Below, one piece after another: positions 37,867 to 49,692 of a stretch of 64,000 nucleotides of DNA. Position 1 is the stretch's first letter. Each line of letters begins with the position of its first letter. The DNA comes from Carallia brachiata. Taxonomy: Eukaryota > Streptophyta > Magnoliopsida > Malpighiales > Rhizophoraceae. The translations under genes and the position numbers were made by a program. The stretch spans positions 606,605 through 670,604 of the forward strand of contig JADCRB010000044.1 of the NCBI GenBank assembly GCA_021464245.1, written 5' to 3'. Under the pieces are notes generated by a model, which was given only the letters and a program-made list of their open reading frames with translations, had not been told where the DNA came from and did no database searches.

Positions 37867-37869
37867 TAA

Positions 37870-40800
37870 ATATTGTTAATTAGTATTTTCCATTTCTAAA
37901 TCAGTAATTCAAAGTACTCCATTATGTTAAGTTAGGTATGATGAGATTTTCATGGGTCATTTCAAAATGTAAATTAAGATTCAAGAGCAAGATTTCAAAC
38001 CGTTTTGCATGCTTTTGTGGAATTCCCTTTCAAGAGTCTATCCTTTGGTGGCCTAATATTTTTTGAACTGCGAACTAATAATAAATAATAATATCTTAAA
38101 AAAAGTGCTAACTTGATCTTCCTGCCAATAAGGAATATGATTCCTTTTTTTAGCTGTTTTAGATCATCACCGATGTTGCAACCACTTCTTGGTATTGGTG
38201 CCCATCAATGTCCTGTCAATTTCTCTTGTCTCTATAAATGAATCCTTTGTTCGATGATGCAACTAACTACTTCTAACAAGAACAACTTTTTTTTTTCTTT
38301 TACTTTTTTGAAGCGTAATATCACTCTCTAATTTTCATGATAGAACCTTTATCTGAGCACAGTGAATATGTTGAATTCCAAATGCCAACTACACATGGCA
38401 TATTTTTATTCTTTCAATATATATAATCATAATAAACAATAAAAATATTTTGTCATAACGTTCATGATAACACAACGTAGATTTTGTGTTTGAAATACGT
38501 TAAAATGACAATATAGATCTAACGTAACTCTATCAATACGTATCATAATACGTATCATGTACAAATTCCCTGATTTGATCGAAGGTAGGTCATATATTTA
38601 GGAGAATTCACAAGAGATTCCTTGTCTACGACATATTAGCTTCAGAATTCGAACGTTCAGGGATATGGACCATATATTCCCGATTAAGTCAAACCTTGAG
38701 ATTAGGGGGAACTTGAGGCGGCTGGGGCATAGTTATTATATCAATAATTGAAATCAAATTGTGGTCAGAAGTCAGTGTGAGACCAAAAAAAGAATTGAAT
38801 CAAACAAATGAAGACCATACTAAAAAATGTGTGTTAGATTCAAAAATAACTTTTTCTAAACCCACTGCATCGATCCCTTTCTGTTCTCTGTGGGACAATT
38901 TAGGCTTACTAGTTCAAATTTCTTCCCATGACCCATAGTTTTTTGTCTTTCGGAAAGGTGTTTTCACATTATGGCAAAAGCATGTGTAATGCTGCAATTA
39001 AAGTTGGACACACTTTATGAAAGTTGCTTCTACAATTGCTTAAATTGTTCAAATTAGTGGTACCTACGACCTAGACTTGGTTTTCAGGACCAACAACAGG
39101 AAATAAAAGAAAGAACAAAGAAAAGGAGAGGAAAAGAAATGTTTTGAGGAATGCCAACTAAGCCACGAATTCTTTTCTTTTGGACTTGAGTCATAAAGTT
39201 GTAAAGACAGTAACCGATTAAAATCATAATTTTTTTCTGAGCAAGAATCTTTTTGACCTGAATTTTGGATTGGTAGTATCACCTTCATTGCCGCAGCCTT
39301 CCACTTCTTTTATGAACTGCACTTAACGAGATTCTTGATTTAAAAATTGAAAAAGTAGCAATAGTATCTCATAATTCCGCTCAAAAACATTAAAACTGTG
39401 AAGCAAGAGTGGACTGCACTTAACAAGATTCTTATTTAAAACTGTACACCTCATTCACATAATCACAATCACTAGACGAACTGTGAGTGGTTGACTAAGA
39501 TAATAATTTTGTTGGATTGCGTGTGGCTCAATTAAAAGGAGTTCCATTATCTTTTTCATCTTCGTAAAGCTTACTAGCAATCAAAAATTTAAAGCAGACC
39601 ATTGAATGTATCAACCTCATTGTCTAACATATAAAGCCGTTGATTTGATTTGATAACAAAGCTCAAACTAACACCGCCAAATCTGCCTATGTTCGTACTG
39701 AAAATAGCATGATGTGATGCGACTTTATATTATAATCGTAGCTTTAAAGAATGAAATTACTGTCGAACACGCATGCACGTCCTAAACTCCTATTTCTTAG
39801 AATGTGACAATGTCTGTTGTCGAAGGTTCCTGTTAATTCCTGCAATACTGTTCTGAAGTTTCTGAACCGTAGGTTGTATAAAAATGCAAGAATGCTGTTA
39901 ATTTTAGGGCCGCAAGTGAAAAAGGGTCTTTCATCTTTATGTGCTCTTGCTTTTTGTTTACCTCATTGGCTTTGATGCCTCTGAAAAGAGTAGTAGTTAA
40001 CCACAAAATATAATATAGTGGTCACTAAGTTTAAACTTAAAGATAAGATTTAATGTCTGAATCTCTCAAATTTCACTAATTTATAGTTGAATATTCTTCC
40101 CCAATTTAATTGAATGAAAACAAATTACTATAGTTGTATGAATTGCTAGACGTTTAACCCCTAACACTAGAAATTAGGAAAGAAATTGGAATTTTATTGG
40201 AATCGGAAAATTTTCAATTAGACTGACAAGTGACAAGTTATAATTCAATTAGTTGGAGTTGCCTTCAGGCTAAGGTTTCGAGTTAAAGACAAAACGAAAC
40301 CTCCCAATTAAATACATTATGGTACTAAATGTAGCAAGATTTGACTTGAGAATGAAACAAATTAAGGGGCAAAGCTGAAAAGTACATGCATCAAGGACTA
40401 GATATGGTCTATTTATCTACTTTGGATTGCCATAATGTCGTGGCGTGAATAAACATGAATGCCTTCCCATTTAATGAATTTCTCTTTCTTGACAATTACA
40501 CATTCCTATCTGCTGGCCCACTTGTTTAAAACATTCAACTCCATTTTGGGTCTTCGGCCTCCGTAGAAGTGAAACATGAAAGCTGATGTCTCGCTTAAAT
40601 AGTAGGAATATCTGACGGGCCCAATTGAACACGATTCTCCCAGGCCGTTTAGCATACACCTGGCCCAGCAAATTCCGAACTTTTGAGCCCAGTGGAGTCG
40701 CTTTCAGGGACTGACACCACTGCTAATGGAGTCGTTTTTTGGGTTGTCGATCTCGAATTCACATCCTAGCCAGAGCGATGTGGGACTGATGTTCCTTTTC

Positions 40801-42541
40801 CGCTTGTAGGTAAGCTGAATGATTAAAAAAGATGCCAATATCCACAAGCTGCACAAAGGGGTTAAAATCATGAATTAGTGAGTACATGTATAATGATTTA
40901 TGTTAAGCATATTGTAAGGGCACTCGCCATGCTTGAAATGGAGAAACCGAAATCTATTGTTGTTCCCTGGATAATCTCTGTGTGATAAATTTCAGGTATC
41001 ATTTTTTATTACATCACAAGACAGCCCAGCAAATCCCAGTGAACGTATTTTTATCAATAGCGATAAACCCAAATCCAATTGCAAACCTTCGCCATGTTCA
41101 TAAAGAGCTTATTTCTCTTCTTTAATATAAAATGGGTAGGCTTAGCGTCTGGCACATAAGCTGATAAATTCAATTTTTTAGGTCCACAAGAGTGAATTTA
41201 GTGATTAAAAGTTAGGCTTTTAATGTGCCCATCTCAAGTTCAAATATCACTGGTCACTATTGAAATTTCTCAAAATAGTGATAAGTAAGTTCTACCGTTA
41301 ATTTTTAGTAGTTTGTACATATTCATTTCCGTAAACTGGAAACACTCTTCTTATCCCTAAATTTTTAATTACCCAAACAAATAAAAATAAAAACAATTTC
41401 TTAGAACTCTTTTCCAACGTAACCTCAATTTCCCAGTAAATTGAGTAGGAATTATTCGCGATGAAAAATTCATGTACCTCACCACCAATCTCTATATCAC
41501 TACTTCCTCAAAAAAAAAAAAAAAAACTCTCTTTGTCACTACAACCAGGTTGTTTTTTCACAGCTTTATCCTTAAATAATCTGCCTTATGTCTTCAATCC
41601 TTTCCCAATATGTTTGATAACAACACATGAGCATCATGAATCTTACCCTCTAGTTCAACAAACTTCCACACACATGCCTCTCCCAATTCCGCATTTTTTC
41701 GCTAACGCACAAGCATTAAGCAAAGCGCCCCAAGCAAGGCCCTTAAAACGCTACATGCTACAGCCTACAGGCCCATGATAGGGAAAGAAAGATTAACTAC
41801 ATTTTGTTAGAGAATCTTATCAGTATCAACAAGAGTGAGTTTTGAGGTTAAGAATTTAATTCTTAATATATTTTACTTTAAACTTAAATATTATTAATTA
41901 CTATTAGAATTTTTTTGTAAATGGGGACAGTACTTGAATCTCATTATAAATCTTAATATTTTACAAGTTCTCTATGATTTTAAAATGGAGACATATTTTA
42001 TACTCTACAACTTTCTTTTAATTTAAAAAAAAAAAAAATCAACTGGAATACTAAACAACTCTCAATATTACTAATCAATCAAAATGTCACACTAACTGAA
42101 AAGACAGTCGTTATATGCTTAGGAAAAATTTTAGTCCACTCAACTGCTGGAAACCCGGACGCATCTTTGTTGCATTGAACTTTGTCTATGAGTAAGCCAC
42201 TTGGTTTTTTGAATAAAAGGTCCATCCTTATTGCTCAAAAGACGAACCACTGAAAATCCAAATATGATTCAGTAACTAAGGAAACATTCGGGTCTTTTAG
42301 GGACACTATTGTTAAAGGAATGAACATGTCACACCAAACCTTTTAATTATGAAATACTTATTAAACATCAAGTACAATACTAGAAGACGTAACAAATACT
42401 AGAATTGTGTAAATTTCTAATACTAAATCCGAAAAACGAATTGTCACTGCATTAAAAGAGAGGTCAATAATTCGACCTTCATTTTTTGCGAATCCTTCTC
42501 AGTTTTCACTCTTCCTTAATGCAAAAAAAAAAAAAAAAAAC
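37870..42541. other. Gene-free region (4.7 kb)
   Basis: AT-rich DNA with homopolymers. Open frames at 39064-39288, 40471-40671 and 41461-41778 show no recognisable domain and were not accepted. A SINE-like fragment may lie near 41.18-41.27 kb, without tail or target duplication. Confidence 0.4.
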
Positions 42542-43252
42542 TCAATTGATATTTTGTGCATTGGTGGGCATCTCATAACGGCAAATCGGACAATAATGGC
42601 TAGAAGCCAGCCACTTGACTATACACTTCCTGTGGAAGAAGTGACTGCAAGGCATGCTGACTGCAGATAAGCCACTGAATTCCTCCATGCAAATTGTGCA
42701 ACTTTCAGACTCACTTTCTACCTTCACAGGCTTAAGTACTCTAACAGCCGCAGGATCAGTCGGCACCATACCATAATTATTGCTCCTTTCAAATTCCGCC
42801 TCTGACTCCCTCGTAGCTACTTGAATTTCCAATTCGTCGTCTAAATAAAGAGGTCGCACGTCCAGTAGGCTGAACCTGAACTGCGAATCTACGGCCGTTC
42901 GTTGCTCCCTGCGAATTTGGTCCATCATTCTGAGCGTGTGTCCGTGCAAGTAACATAGTGGGACTTGGAGAACACGGTGCAGGAAGGTTGAGATAGCTCG
43001 GTACGCGATGTCATTGTTCTGAAAGTCGGCAGCATTCATTGTCAAAGAGCCTGAAAGCGGCTGGCTAAGTGTGGTAAAGAGAACAACTTCCCTGCCGTCC
43101 GGTGAGCAGAAGATCTCCCTCCACTCGACAGCATGGAAGATGTTGACCCGGAGGAGTTGCTGCGGCGGCCCCGGAACTGGTGTCCATTGTCGCTGCCGCC
43201 GCCGCCACTGCTGCATTCGGTCGGAGTTGTATGATCTCTGCTGCCTCCTCAT
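42542..43252 (-). CDS. RING-H2 zinc-finger protein, probable E3 ubiquitin ligase (tandem copy 1)
   Basis: 236-residue single-exon protein. The C-terminal RING-H2 finger has all eight ligands in order: C185, C188, C202, H204, H207, C210, C221, C224 (CTICMEEF...PCSHFFHRKCIVKWL..S.YCPIC). Such fingers bind an E2 and pass ubiquitin to substrates. Residues 1-30 are Arg/Gln-rich; residues 31-160 have no domain I recognise. No membrane helix is seen, so a soluble protein is likely. I chose the Met at 43252 because the open frame further upstream is encoded by a TATA-like sequence at 43335-43346, so longer starts would precede the likely transcription start. A related gene lies 950 bases away on the same strand. 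Substrate unknown. Confidence 0.82.
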   Translation of the reverse strand: MRRQQRSYNSDRMQQWRRRQRQWTPVPGPPQQLLRVNIFHAVEWREIFCSPDGREVVLFTTLSQPLSGSLTMNAADFQNNDIAYRAISTFLHRVLQVPLCYLHGHTLRMMDQIRREQRTAVDSQFRFSLLDVRPLYLDDELEIQVATRESEAEFERSNNYGMVPTDPAAVRVLKPVKVESESESCTICMEEFSGLSAVSMPCSHFFHRKCIVKWLASSHYCPICRYEMPTNAQNIN

Positions 43253-43334
43253 GATGGATGATGTTTTCTCAGATGAAAATTGCAAAAACAGGAATTTTCT
43301 GTACTCTGTTTGTGCGAACATGTGCAGGCTTCGT

Positions 43335-43346
43335 ATTATATATATA
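43335..43346 (-). promoter_or_regulatory. TATA box candidate for RING-H2 copy 1
   Basis: TATATATATAAT on the minus strand, about 85 bases upstream of the chosen start codon. Confidence 0.55.
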
Positions 43347-44202
43347 CAAACAAGAAGGGTCAATGTCTGTGTTTTCCGAATCCTTTCTTTATTAGTATGG
43401 CAATTTCCTATAATTTAAATTCTCTACTCCCTTGAGAACTCAATTTCCTAGTCGAAAGAAGAAATACGTGGCGAATTAGGAAAACTTTTACAAGGTCGTT
43501 CGTTCATAGTAGGTTTCGGACTTCTGGATGAGAGTTGAATTGTGTTTTGACATTACAATATTGGAGATACATTCAACAAAACGAGAAGAATTTTGTTTGG
43601 TAAGGCAGATGATAAAAAGGCTACTAATTTTCTTGTCGATGAATATATAATATTAAGATGCACTTATAAATATGATTTTCTTCAATTTCATAAGCCAAAA
43701 TTAACTTTTTTTTTTTTGTTTTTGGTTATAATGGAGGCTAATAGGACAGGAGAAGAACTTTTCATAAATATCTTAATTAGTTGTACTAAAGTTAAGGACA
43801 TCAAAATTAATAACAATAGAGACGGTTGTGGTAAGGAAAACTCATATAATTATTATCAACTCTTTACTGCGATTTTATTCTTAAGAAATCCGCAAATATT
43901 TGTGTCAACTAAGCAAGAATTTTGATTCACCAAACCAAGGGCAAATCGGGGCTGAAAACACCTCTCTCTCTCTCTCTTATCGACAAATGTAATAAGCTGA
44001 AACAATCTTTAATTGGCACACAATAACAATTAAGAAAGAATTAAAGAATAAAGAATTAAAGAATATAAGTCTCATATTTATAAAAAAAATAAGTTTATAA
44101 TATGATTTATAATGACTAAAACTTTTTATAATTAACTTAAACTTTTAGTATGGACTTGACGATGATGAACATTATTTGACAAAACCAAACGACATAAAAA
44201 TT
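43347..44202. other. Intergenic region between the two RING-H2 genes
   Basis: Promoter side of copy 1 and 3' flank of copy 2. An open frame at 43593-43925 looks like chance in AT-rich DNA. A short CT run lies near 43.96 kb. Confidence 0.4.
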
Positions 44203-44967
44203 TCATGTAGATCTATGGCTCTCCATCTTAGGCATCTCAAAACGGCAAAGAGGACATCGGTGACTTTCCGCCAACCACTTGAAAATACACTTGCCATGAA
44301 ACAGGTGACTACAAGGCATGGCTGTGGCAAAACCAGTGAGCTTATCCAAGCATATCGTGCAATCTTCACCTTCACTCTCGACTTTCACCAACTTAATTAG
44401 CTTTAGAGCACTAGTATGATCAGCAGGCACCATACCAAAATTTCTTCCTTCAAATTCCATGCTCGACTCCATTATATTTCTTTCAATTATGTCACCTGCC
44501 GCACCTTCAATTAAATCCATCGGCTCAAAAATAATTTCGTGCCGCCTCTCAATGGCGCAAAAAAGCCACAGGCGTTTATGCTTCTCCGGGACCCTATTAA
44601 CGATCCCACGTATCTTGTCTATTATTTGTACAGCAATCTCCTCATGCCTTGGAGGTTCAATTCCGAATTGAGCTAGCTTACATGAGATATCGCAGTTCGC
44701 GGTAGCATCTCTCTCGATCGCGAACATGCTTGCTTCGGATATGAATTTCAGTACAGGTGCTTCATAATTTGATTCATGAATACGATAGCTATTTGTCCTA
44801 GTTGTCCCAGTAGCGCCTGGTTGGGAGTAAAATAATAACCGGTGTTTTACTTTGTAGGTGACGTTAATGACAAGTTGCAAGGGTGATTGCCTCGGTCGTC
44901 TAGGCTTTCGTGGGATCAGTTTCTGGATCGTTTCGATGGTACATGAAAAATCGTCACGCTCGATCAT
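44203..44967 (-). CDS. RING-H2 zinc-finger protein, probable E3 ubiquitin ligase (tandem copy 2)
   Basis: 254-residue single-exon protein. The RING-H2 ligands are C203, C206, C219, H221, H224, C227, C238 and C241. From about residue 175 to the end it is clearly related to the neighbouring gene: FGMVPADH.. versus YGMVPTDP.., then VKVESEGEDCTIC versus VKVESESESCTIC, then the finger and a closing FEMP/YEMP. Residues 1-170 are hardly alike, so the pair arose by duplication followed by strong divergence or replacement of the N-terminal half. A TATA-like element lies at 45128-45137 upstream. Function as a ubiquitin ligase is inferred from the finger; substrate unknown. Confidence 0.82.
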   Translation of the reverse strand: MIERDDFSCTIETIQKLIPRKPRRPRQSPLQLVINVTYKVKHRLLFYSQPGATGTTRTNSYRIHESNYEAPVLKFISEASMFAIERDATANCDISCKLAQFGIEPPRHEEIAVQIIDKIRGIVNRVPEKHKRLWLFCAIERRHEIIFEPMDLIEGAAGDIIERNIMESSMEFEGRNFGMVPADHTSALKLIKLVKVESEGEDCTICLDKLTGFATAMPCSHLFHGKCIFKWLAESHRCPLCRFEMPKMESHRST

Positions 44968-45127
44968 GTTGAAATCAAATTGCTACACTAAGTAACAATA
45001 GGAATTGGGTTTTCTTGAATGACGGATGGGGTAATGCGAGGGAATTTTGGTTTCGGCTTGTAAAAGAATGGTAATTCTTTTATCTAAGTTACAGGCGAAT
45101 TGAGTAATCTTTAGACCTATATGGCGA

Positions 45128-45137
45128 GTTATATACA
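45128..45137 (-). promoter_or_regulatory. TATA box candidate for RING-H2 copy 2
   Basis: TGTATATAAC on the minus strand, about 160 bases before the start codon at 44967. Confidence 0.4.
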
Positions 45138-46172
45138 TTATGGTTTCTTAAGGACAGGAAACCTCAGAGAAATGCACACCGAATAGTAGTTCCTACTCTG
45201 ACGAGGAAAAGGCAGTTTATAACTGAAAATTTCTAGTTAGAGTCTCAGGCAGAGTCAATTAATCAAAAAAAAAAAAAAACATCCCTTTACTTAAAGTCTC
45301 AGACGGAGTCCATTAACAAAAAAAAAAGAAAACAAAAACAAAAACATATCCCTTTAGCTAATATTCACTGAAGGGCTTGCAGGAACAGATGGCCCGTTTG
45401 CAAAGGCTCGACTTAGACGTCCCTGCCGCAAGAACTTTACAAAAATACCAATGAACTATTGCTCAAAATCAAATAGTACTAGAGTTATCTTGAGAGCTGA
45501 AGGTCTCAAGTTTGAAAGCCACTTAACCCAAAAAAAAGAAAACCCTTTTCAAAGATCCGAAGCCTAAAATTGCACTTGCATGCCTCTCCGTATTACCTTG
45601 ACATGGAGAATCAAAAAAATTTAAGATATCTAAAAACGTCATTCCTTTTGGCACCTTTAGCAAGCGTAAATTGGTTTCAAAGCATGCACGAACATAAACA
45701 CAGGAAAAGGATGCAGTTGATGCAATGACCTTATATTCATCTTGTGATTTTTGCGAGTGTTGGATCATAATCACAGTTATGCATAGCTTCCTGATGAATA
45801 GTCAAGTGAACTATGACAACAATGCTCTGCAGTTTTGAAATAAATTCTTTCATTCACCAGGAAGCAAATAAATATAAAAGATAACCCTTTTCTTTTAATG
45901 ATGAGGATTCCTTTTGAGACAAACCCCGGGTTGCTAGCAGTGCCCCGACTGTTGCAGCTCCTAATTGCTTCATTGAATGCAATCAAGGGGTTTCAAATTT
46001 GAAACCGTGCACCACATAACTCATCGATTCGAACTTGAAACTGTGCACTAAATAACCCACACGATTTCAAGTTCAAGATAAAAGAATCTTACAGTAAAAC
46101 AACTCAAACTATGTCATCAATTGGAGTAAATCTTTTATTGCTGCTCTTCTATGAAATATTGATGTCTATAAT
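45138..46172. other. Intergenic region
   Basis: Contains two similar A-run-bearing stretches near 45.24 and 45.31 kb (AGTCTCAG(A/G)C(A/G)GAGTC(A/C)ATTAA followed by A-runs), which look like a short local duplication. No gene supported; frames at 45523-45774 and 45777-45986 have no recognisable content. Confidence 0.4.
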
Positions 46173-46520
46173 AGGATGCTATGATGGCCAATAACATATA
46201 TCATATATGGCACCCTAATGATGATCACAAGGTCATACAGAAATAGAAAGGAAGCAACCATCATCATAGGATAATATGACCCTCTAACTGTCAAACAGAA
46301 CAAACATGTGTATTCCTTGCCTCCACAGTGAGCTTGATACAGTGTTAGGATGCTATGATGTCCAATGGCATATATCGTATATGGCATCCTAATGATGATC
46401 ACAAGGTCATACAGAAATTGCAAGGAAGCAATCCATCATCCAGGATTGTATGACCCTATAGCTGTCAAAGAGAACAAACGCGTGTATTCCTTTACTCCAC
46501 GGGGAGCTTGATACTGCATT
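46173..46520 (+). repeat. Tandem duplication, two copies of a 174-bp unit
   Basis: AGGATGCTATGATG starts at 46173 and at 46347. The two units match along their length (CATATATCGTATATGGCA, CCTAATGATGATCACAAGG, TCATACAGAAAT, GAACAAAC, GAGCTTGATAC) with scattered changes. They lie about 200 bases beyond the stop codon of the small export-family gene, possibly in its 3' untranslated region. Confidence 0.85.
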
Positions 46521-46735
46521 AGTTCACAATTTCCAAAACTAAATTCAGGCACTGTGTTAGTTCCTATCGATGGCTCTCAAGCATAGATGTTGTGCAAAGA
46601 GTGAATAACCTATATCGCACAACAGGACAATAACAAGGGATATCAACTACAAATTCCCTTTGAGAGATAAAATGTATCGAAAAGCAATAAACGCTTACTT
46701 TAGTTGTGTGAACGCTTACTTTACTTGTGTGAACA

Positions 46736-48000
46736 TCAGTTTTGGGACTTCACATGCTTTGTAATCTTTCGAAGGAGACTCCACATAATAGTGGATATCA
46801 AGAAGAGAACGATACCAGTAACAATGGCATACTTAAGACCAAGGTTAACCAGCAAGTTTACCAGCAGACCAGCCAGCACAACACCGAAGAAATTCGCAAT
46901 TACAGCTGTCCAGAAAGGCATATCAAGAATAGAAGCTATGATGGCTCCTGTCCATGCTCCAGTTCCAGGGAAAGGCACAGCCACAAAAAGCATCAGACCA
47001 AGGCCTTGAAACTCTTCCACAGGGCCAGCCTTCTCTTTGGCCTTCTCAAATAGCATTTCGAGGAAGCGAGACGCCGACTGGTTCCTTCCAGCAAGGAAAG
47101 TGGCGAATTTTTTCAAGTACAGTACAATGAAAGGCACTGGAACCATATTCCTGCACTTATAAAGACCACCCAAAATTTGTCAATTTCATCACAAGTCCCT
47201 TTCTCAAAGAAACATGCATTCGCACAAACAGTCACCAAGACTAAACAAGTTAACACAACATCAATCACAACCATTTTCACAATTGTTGGCCTTGAATACC
47301 AATTCCCAATTTGCATCACAACTTAGTTCTGATCAAAAGAACTTAACACAAGAAATAATTAAAAACGGGCCATAAAAATTATATCTCGTACTGGCAATTC
47401 TTCAGATGAATTGGAGGTAATAACCAAACGCGTAAGAGGGGAAAAAAGGACTGACCCAATAATGGATAACAGAGTTAGTTCAATAGGCTTAAGTTGCATC
47501 CAGTAACCAACAGGAATGGCCCCGCGGAGCTCAAGTACAGGCAGCGTAGCCAGAGCAAAAACCACAGCCTTATCGCGCCAGCCCAATCCTCGAAGTGCAC
47601 TGGCAATTTTCAAGCCAAAGGTCGAAGCTTTAATCGAATCAGCAGCTGCATTAGCATCCCCAGAAGCGGCAAACCAAGCGAGAGAAAGAGAAGCCCAAAA
47701 AACAACCCAAAGCAAAAACTTGACCGGCCTTTCCTCAAGGGAAGGCAAAATCTCACTCTCTTCAGTTGTATCCAGAAACCCATTTGACGAACCTCTACAG
47801 GCAGCAGCCGAGGGTAAAGAAACAGACTTTAGGCGGCTGGAACGGCTAACGTGTTGAAATGCCAATAAAGGCTTCGACTTGATTAGAAATTGCTTGTCAT
47901 GAGTGATGAGAGGGCTCGGATTCAGCTGGGTGGGCAAGATTTCGAGATGGGTCTTTCTAAAAGACAAAGAAAGCGACAATGGTGACACAGAGGCAGCCAT
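46736..48000 (-). CDS. Putative small multidrug-export family membrane protein, plastid-targeted
   Basis: Two exons on the minus strand, 48000-47456 and 47150-46736, with intron borders GG|GTCAGT and GTGCAG|G. They join in phase to 319 codons. The N-terminal 80 or so residues are rich in Ser, basic and poor in acidic residues, like a chloroplast transit peptide. Several hydrophobic stretches follow: FLLWVVFWASLSLAWF; LATLPVLELRGAIPVG; NMVPVPFIVLYL; FVAVPFPGTGAWTG; and a long closing hydrophobic region. ELRGAIPVG and PFPGTGAW mark the Sm_multidrug_ex family (Pfam PF06695), as in Arabidopsis At2g02590 from memory. The name is historic; a transported substrate is not established. Location in a plastid membrane is inferred from the presequence. 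Confidence 0.85.
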
Positions 48001-49692
48001 TGAAGAGCTTTTTGACTCAAATTAAAAGGATAGACGCTCCTCCAGATACATCAACCGTGGAGGGTTTTGAGTTTTAACATAATGGTACATCAATTTTGGG
48101 TTTGAGTTTTTAAAAGTGTGAAGCCATGGAGAAATATAAGTCTAGCTTTCGTCCAATCAGATACTGGGAATGGAGGACTCTCATTTCATTGGTCGAGATT
48201 TGCAGGCAAGTTGCCACCCAGGAGAACAGCCCTCTTTTTTTACGCGTGACTGCTACAAATAAGAGAGGCTGGGGAATTTACTGTTTAAAATAATTGCTTC
48301 ACTGATATCAGAAGAGGTCAAAAGTGTTATTTTTTTAATAAAAAAAATTTATTATAAATATATTAATTATTAAATTTATAACTCGAAATCAAAATTTTTT
48401 TTAATAGGTATATCTCATTTAACTTAATTTATAAAAAAATATATCTAACTTGAATATTATTAATACTGAATAGACTTCTTCTAAAGTTAAAAACAGCCTA
48501 TCCGCAGCCAAAAGTATTATCCTAACTCTCCTAAATCTCAATTTTTTTTAATTGTAACATGGATATATATTATCTTTTAAGAAAAAAAAAAAGGAAAAAA
48601 CAGAGGTTTCATCAAAGCGTCAAAGTGGGGATAAGGACGAGCGGCATCAACAAGGCAAGACGGGGGAATTATTGAGGTTCGCTACGCAACACTGGGAGTT
48701 GTTTGCGGTGGAAGGGCTCTTGGCTTTGGAGACTTCGCAAATCGCAAGGGTTAAGGTTGAGAAATGAGAAGCAGTGATTAGAAAATGGGTTTATGAACCC
48801 ATTTACTTAGGACTCTGTCAACTGTATAGCTATATGCATAAAGATTTTGAGATGCGTTTCGGAGAGAGACTAATAAACATGAGTGGATCAACTATAAGAA
48901 TTAAGCTTTGTGTTTTTCTTTTTCTCAAGATAATGTTGTTAATATTGTTTTCATATCATTGCTACGGTCCAAAAAATAAGATTAGAGTCAAATCACAATA
49001 ATTGTTCATTTGTGGGAAAGCTTTTGGTTTAAGCTCATGCACAAGAAGGTTCCAAGAATAAGCAAGCATTACTATCAAACTTGAAGTTTTTGAGTGAAAT
49101 TTGTGATTTAAATTTTAAATTTTATTTATAAAAAAAATATATACACTCTCTCTCAATTCAACTAAAAAAAAAAGATATTATCGAAATCGGTTGCACTCTA
49201 TTACTTGTGCCCTAAGATTGAAGGTTCCTTGTCAGAAGTAAGTATAGTTATAAACAAGTTGAGTAAATTTTGAAATGTTGAAGTTTAGTTTGTTTAATAA
49301 ATAACTAAATATCCAATCGAGCTAGCTCGGTTGACTACAGGCACTTCGTGTTAGGGAAGTGATGTGGCTCCCATCATCCTCAAACTCCTCTATTAAATAG
49401 AGCACTTTCCCTTTTAACAGAGTTGGGATGGTTGCACCTCATATCGTTTATGGATCCATTTTTTTCATCTATTCTGACAATTAACTGATTAATTACTAAT
49501 TATTTTTATATTGAGAATAAATAAATAACTAAATAAGTTTTAAAATGAGGAGCGACGTTGGTATTCTTTAATTAATGAGTTAGGTCGAATTCAATCTTGT
49601 TTATTAAAGTTTTATTTAATAGACTAAGTTTCATGAGTCGAGCTTTAATCCAGCGGAGAACTGTTCATGAACATTTTCCTTAACTTTATCAC
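48001..49692. other. Intergenic region
   Basis: Promoter side of the export-family gene, then AT-rich DNA. A stretch near 49.32-49.43 kb (GAGCTAGCTCGGTTGACTACAGGC...) resembles a tRNA-derived SINE without tail or duplication; not firm. No gene supported. Confidence 0.4.

Noticed and set aside
41461..41778. 105-codon frame beginning MKNSCTSPP
   Set aside because: It runs through a homopolymer A tract and has no recognisable features.
42542..43363. Longer start for RING-H2 copy 1 at 43363
   Set aside because: The extra N-terminal codons overlap a TATA-like sequence, so they lie at or before the likely transcription start.
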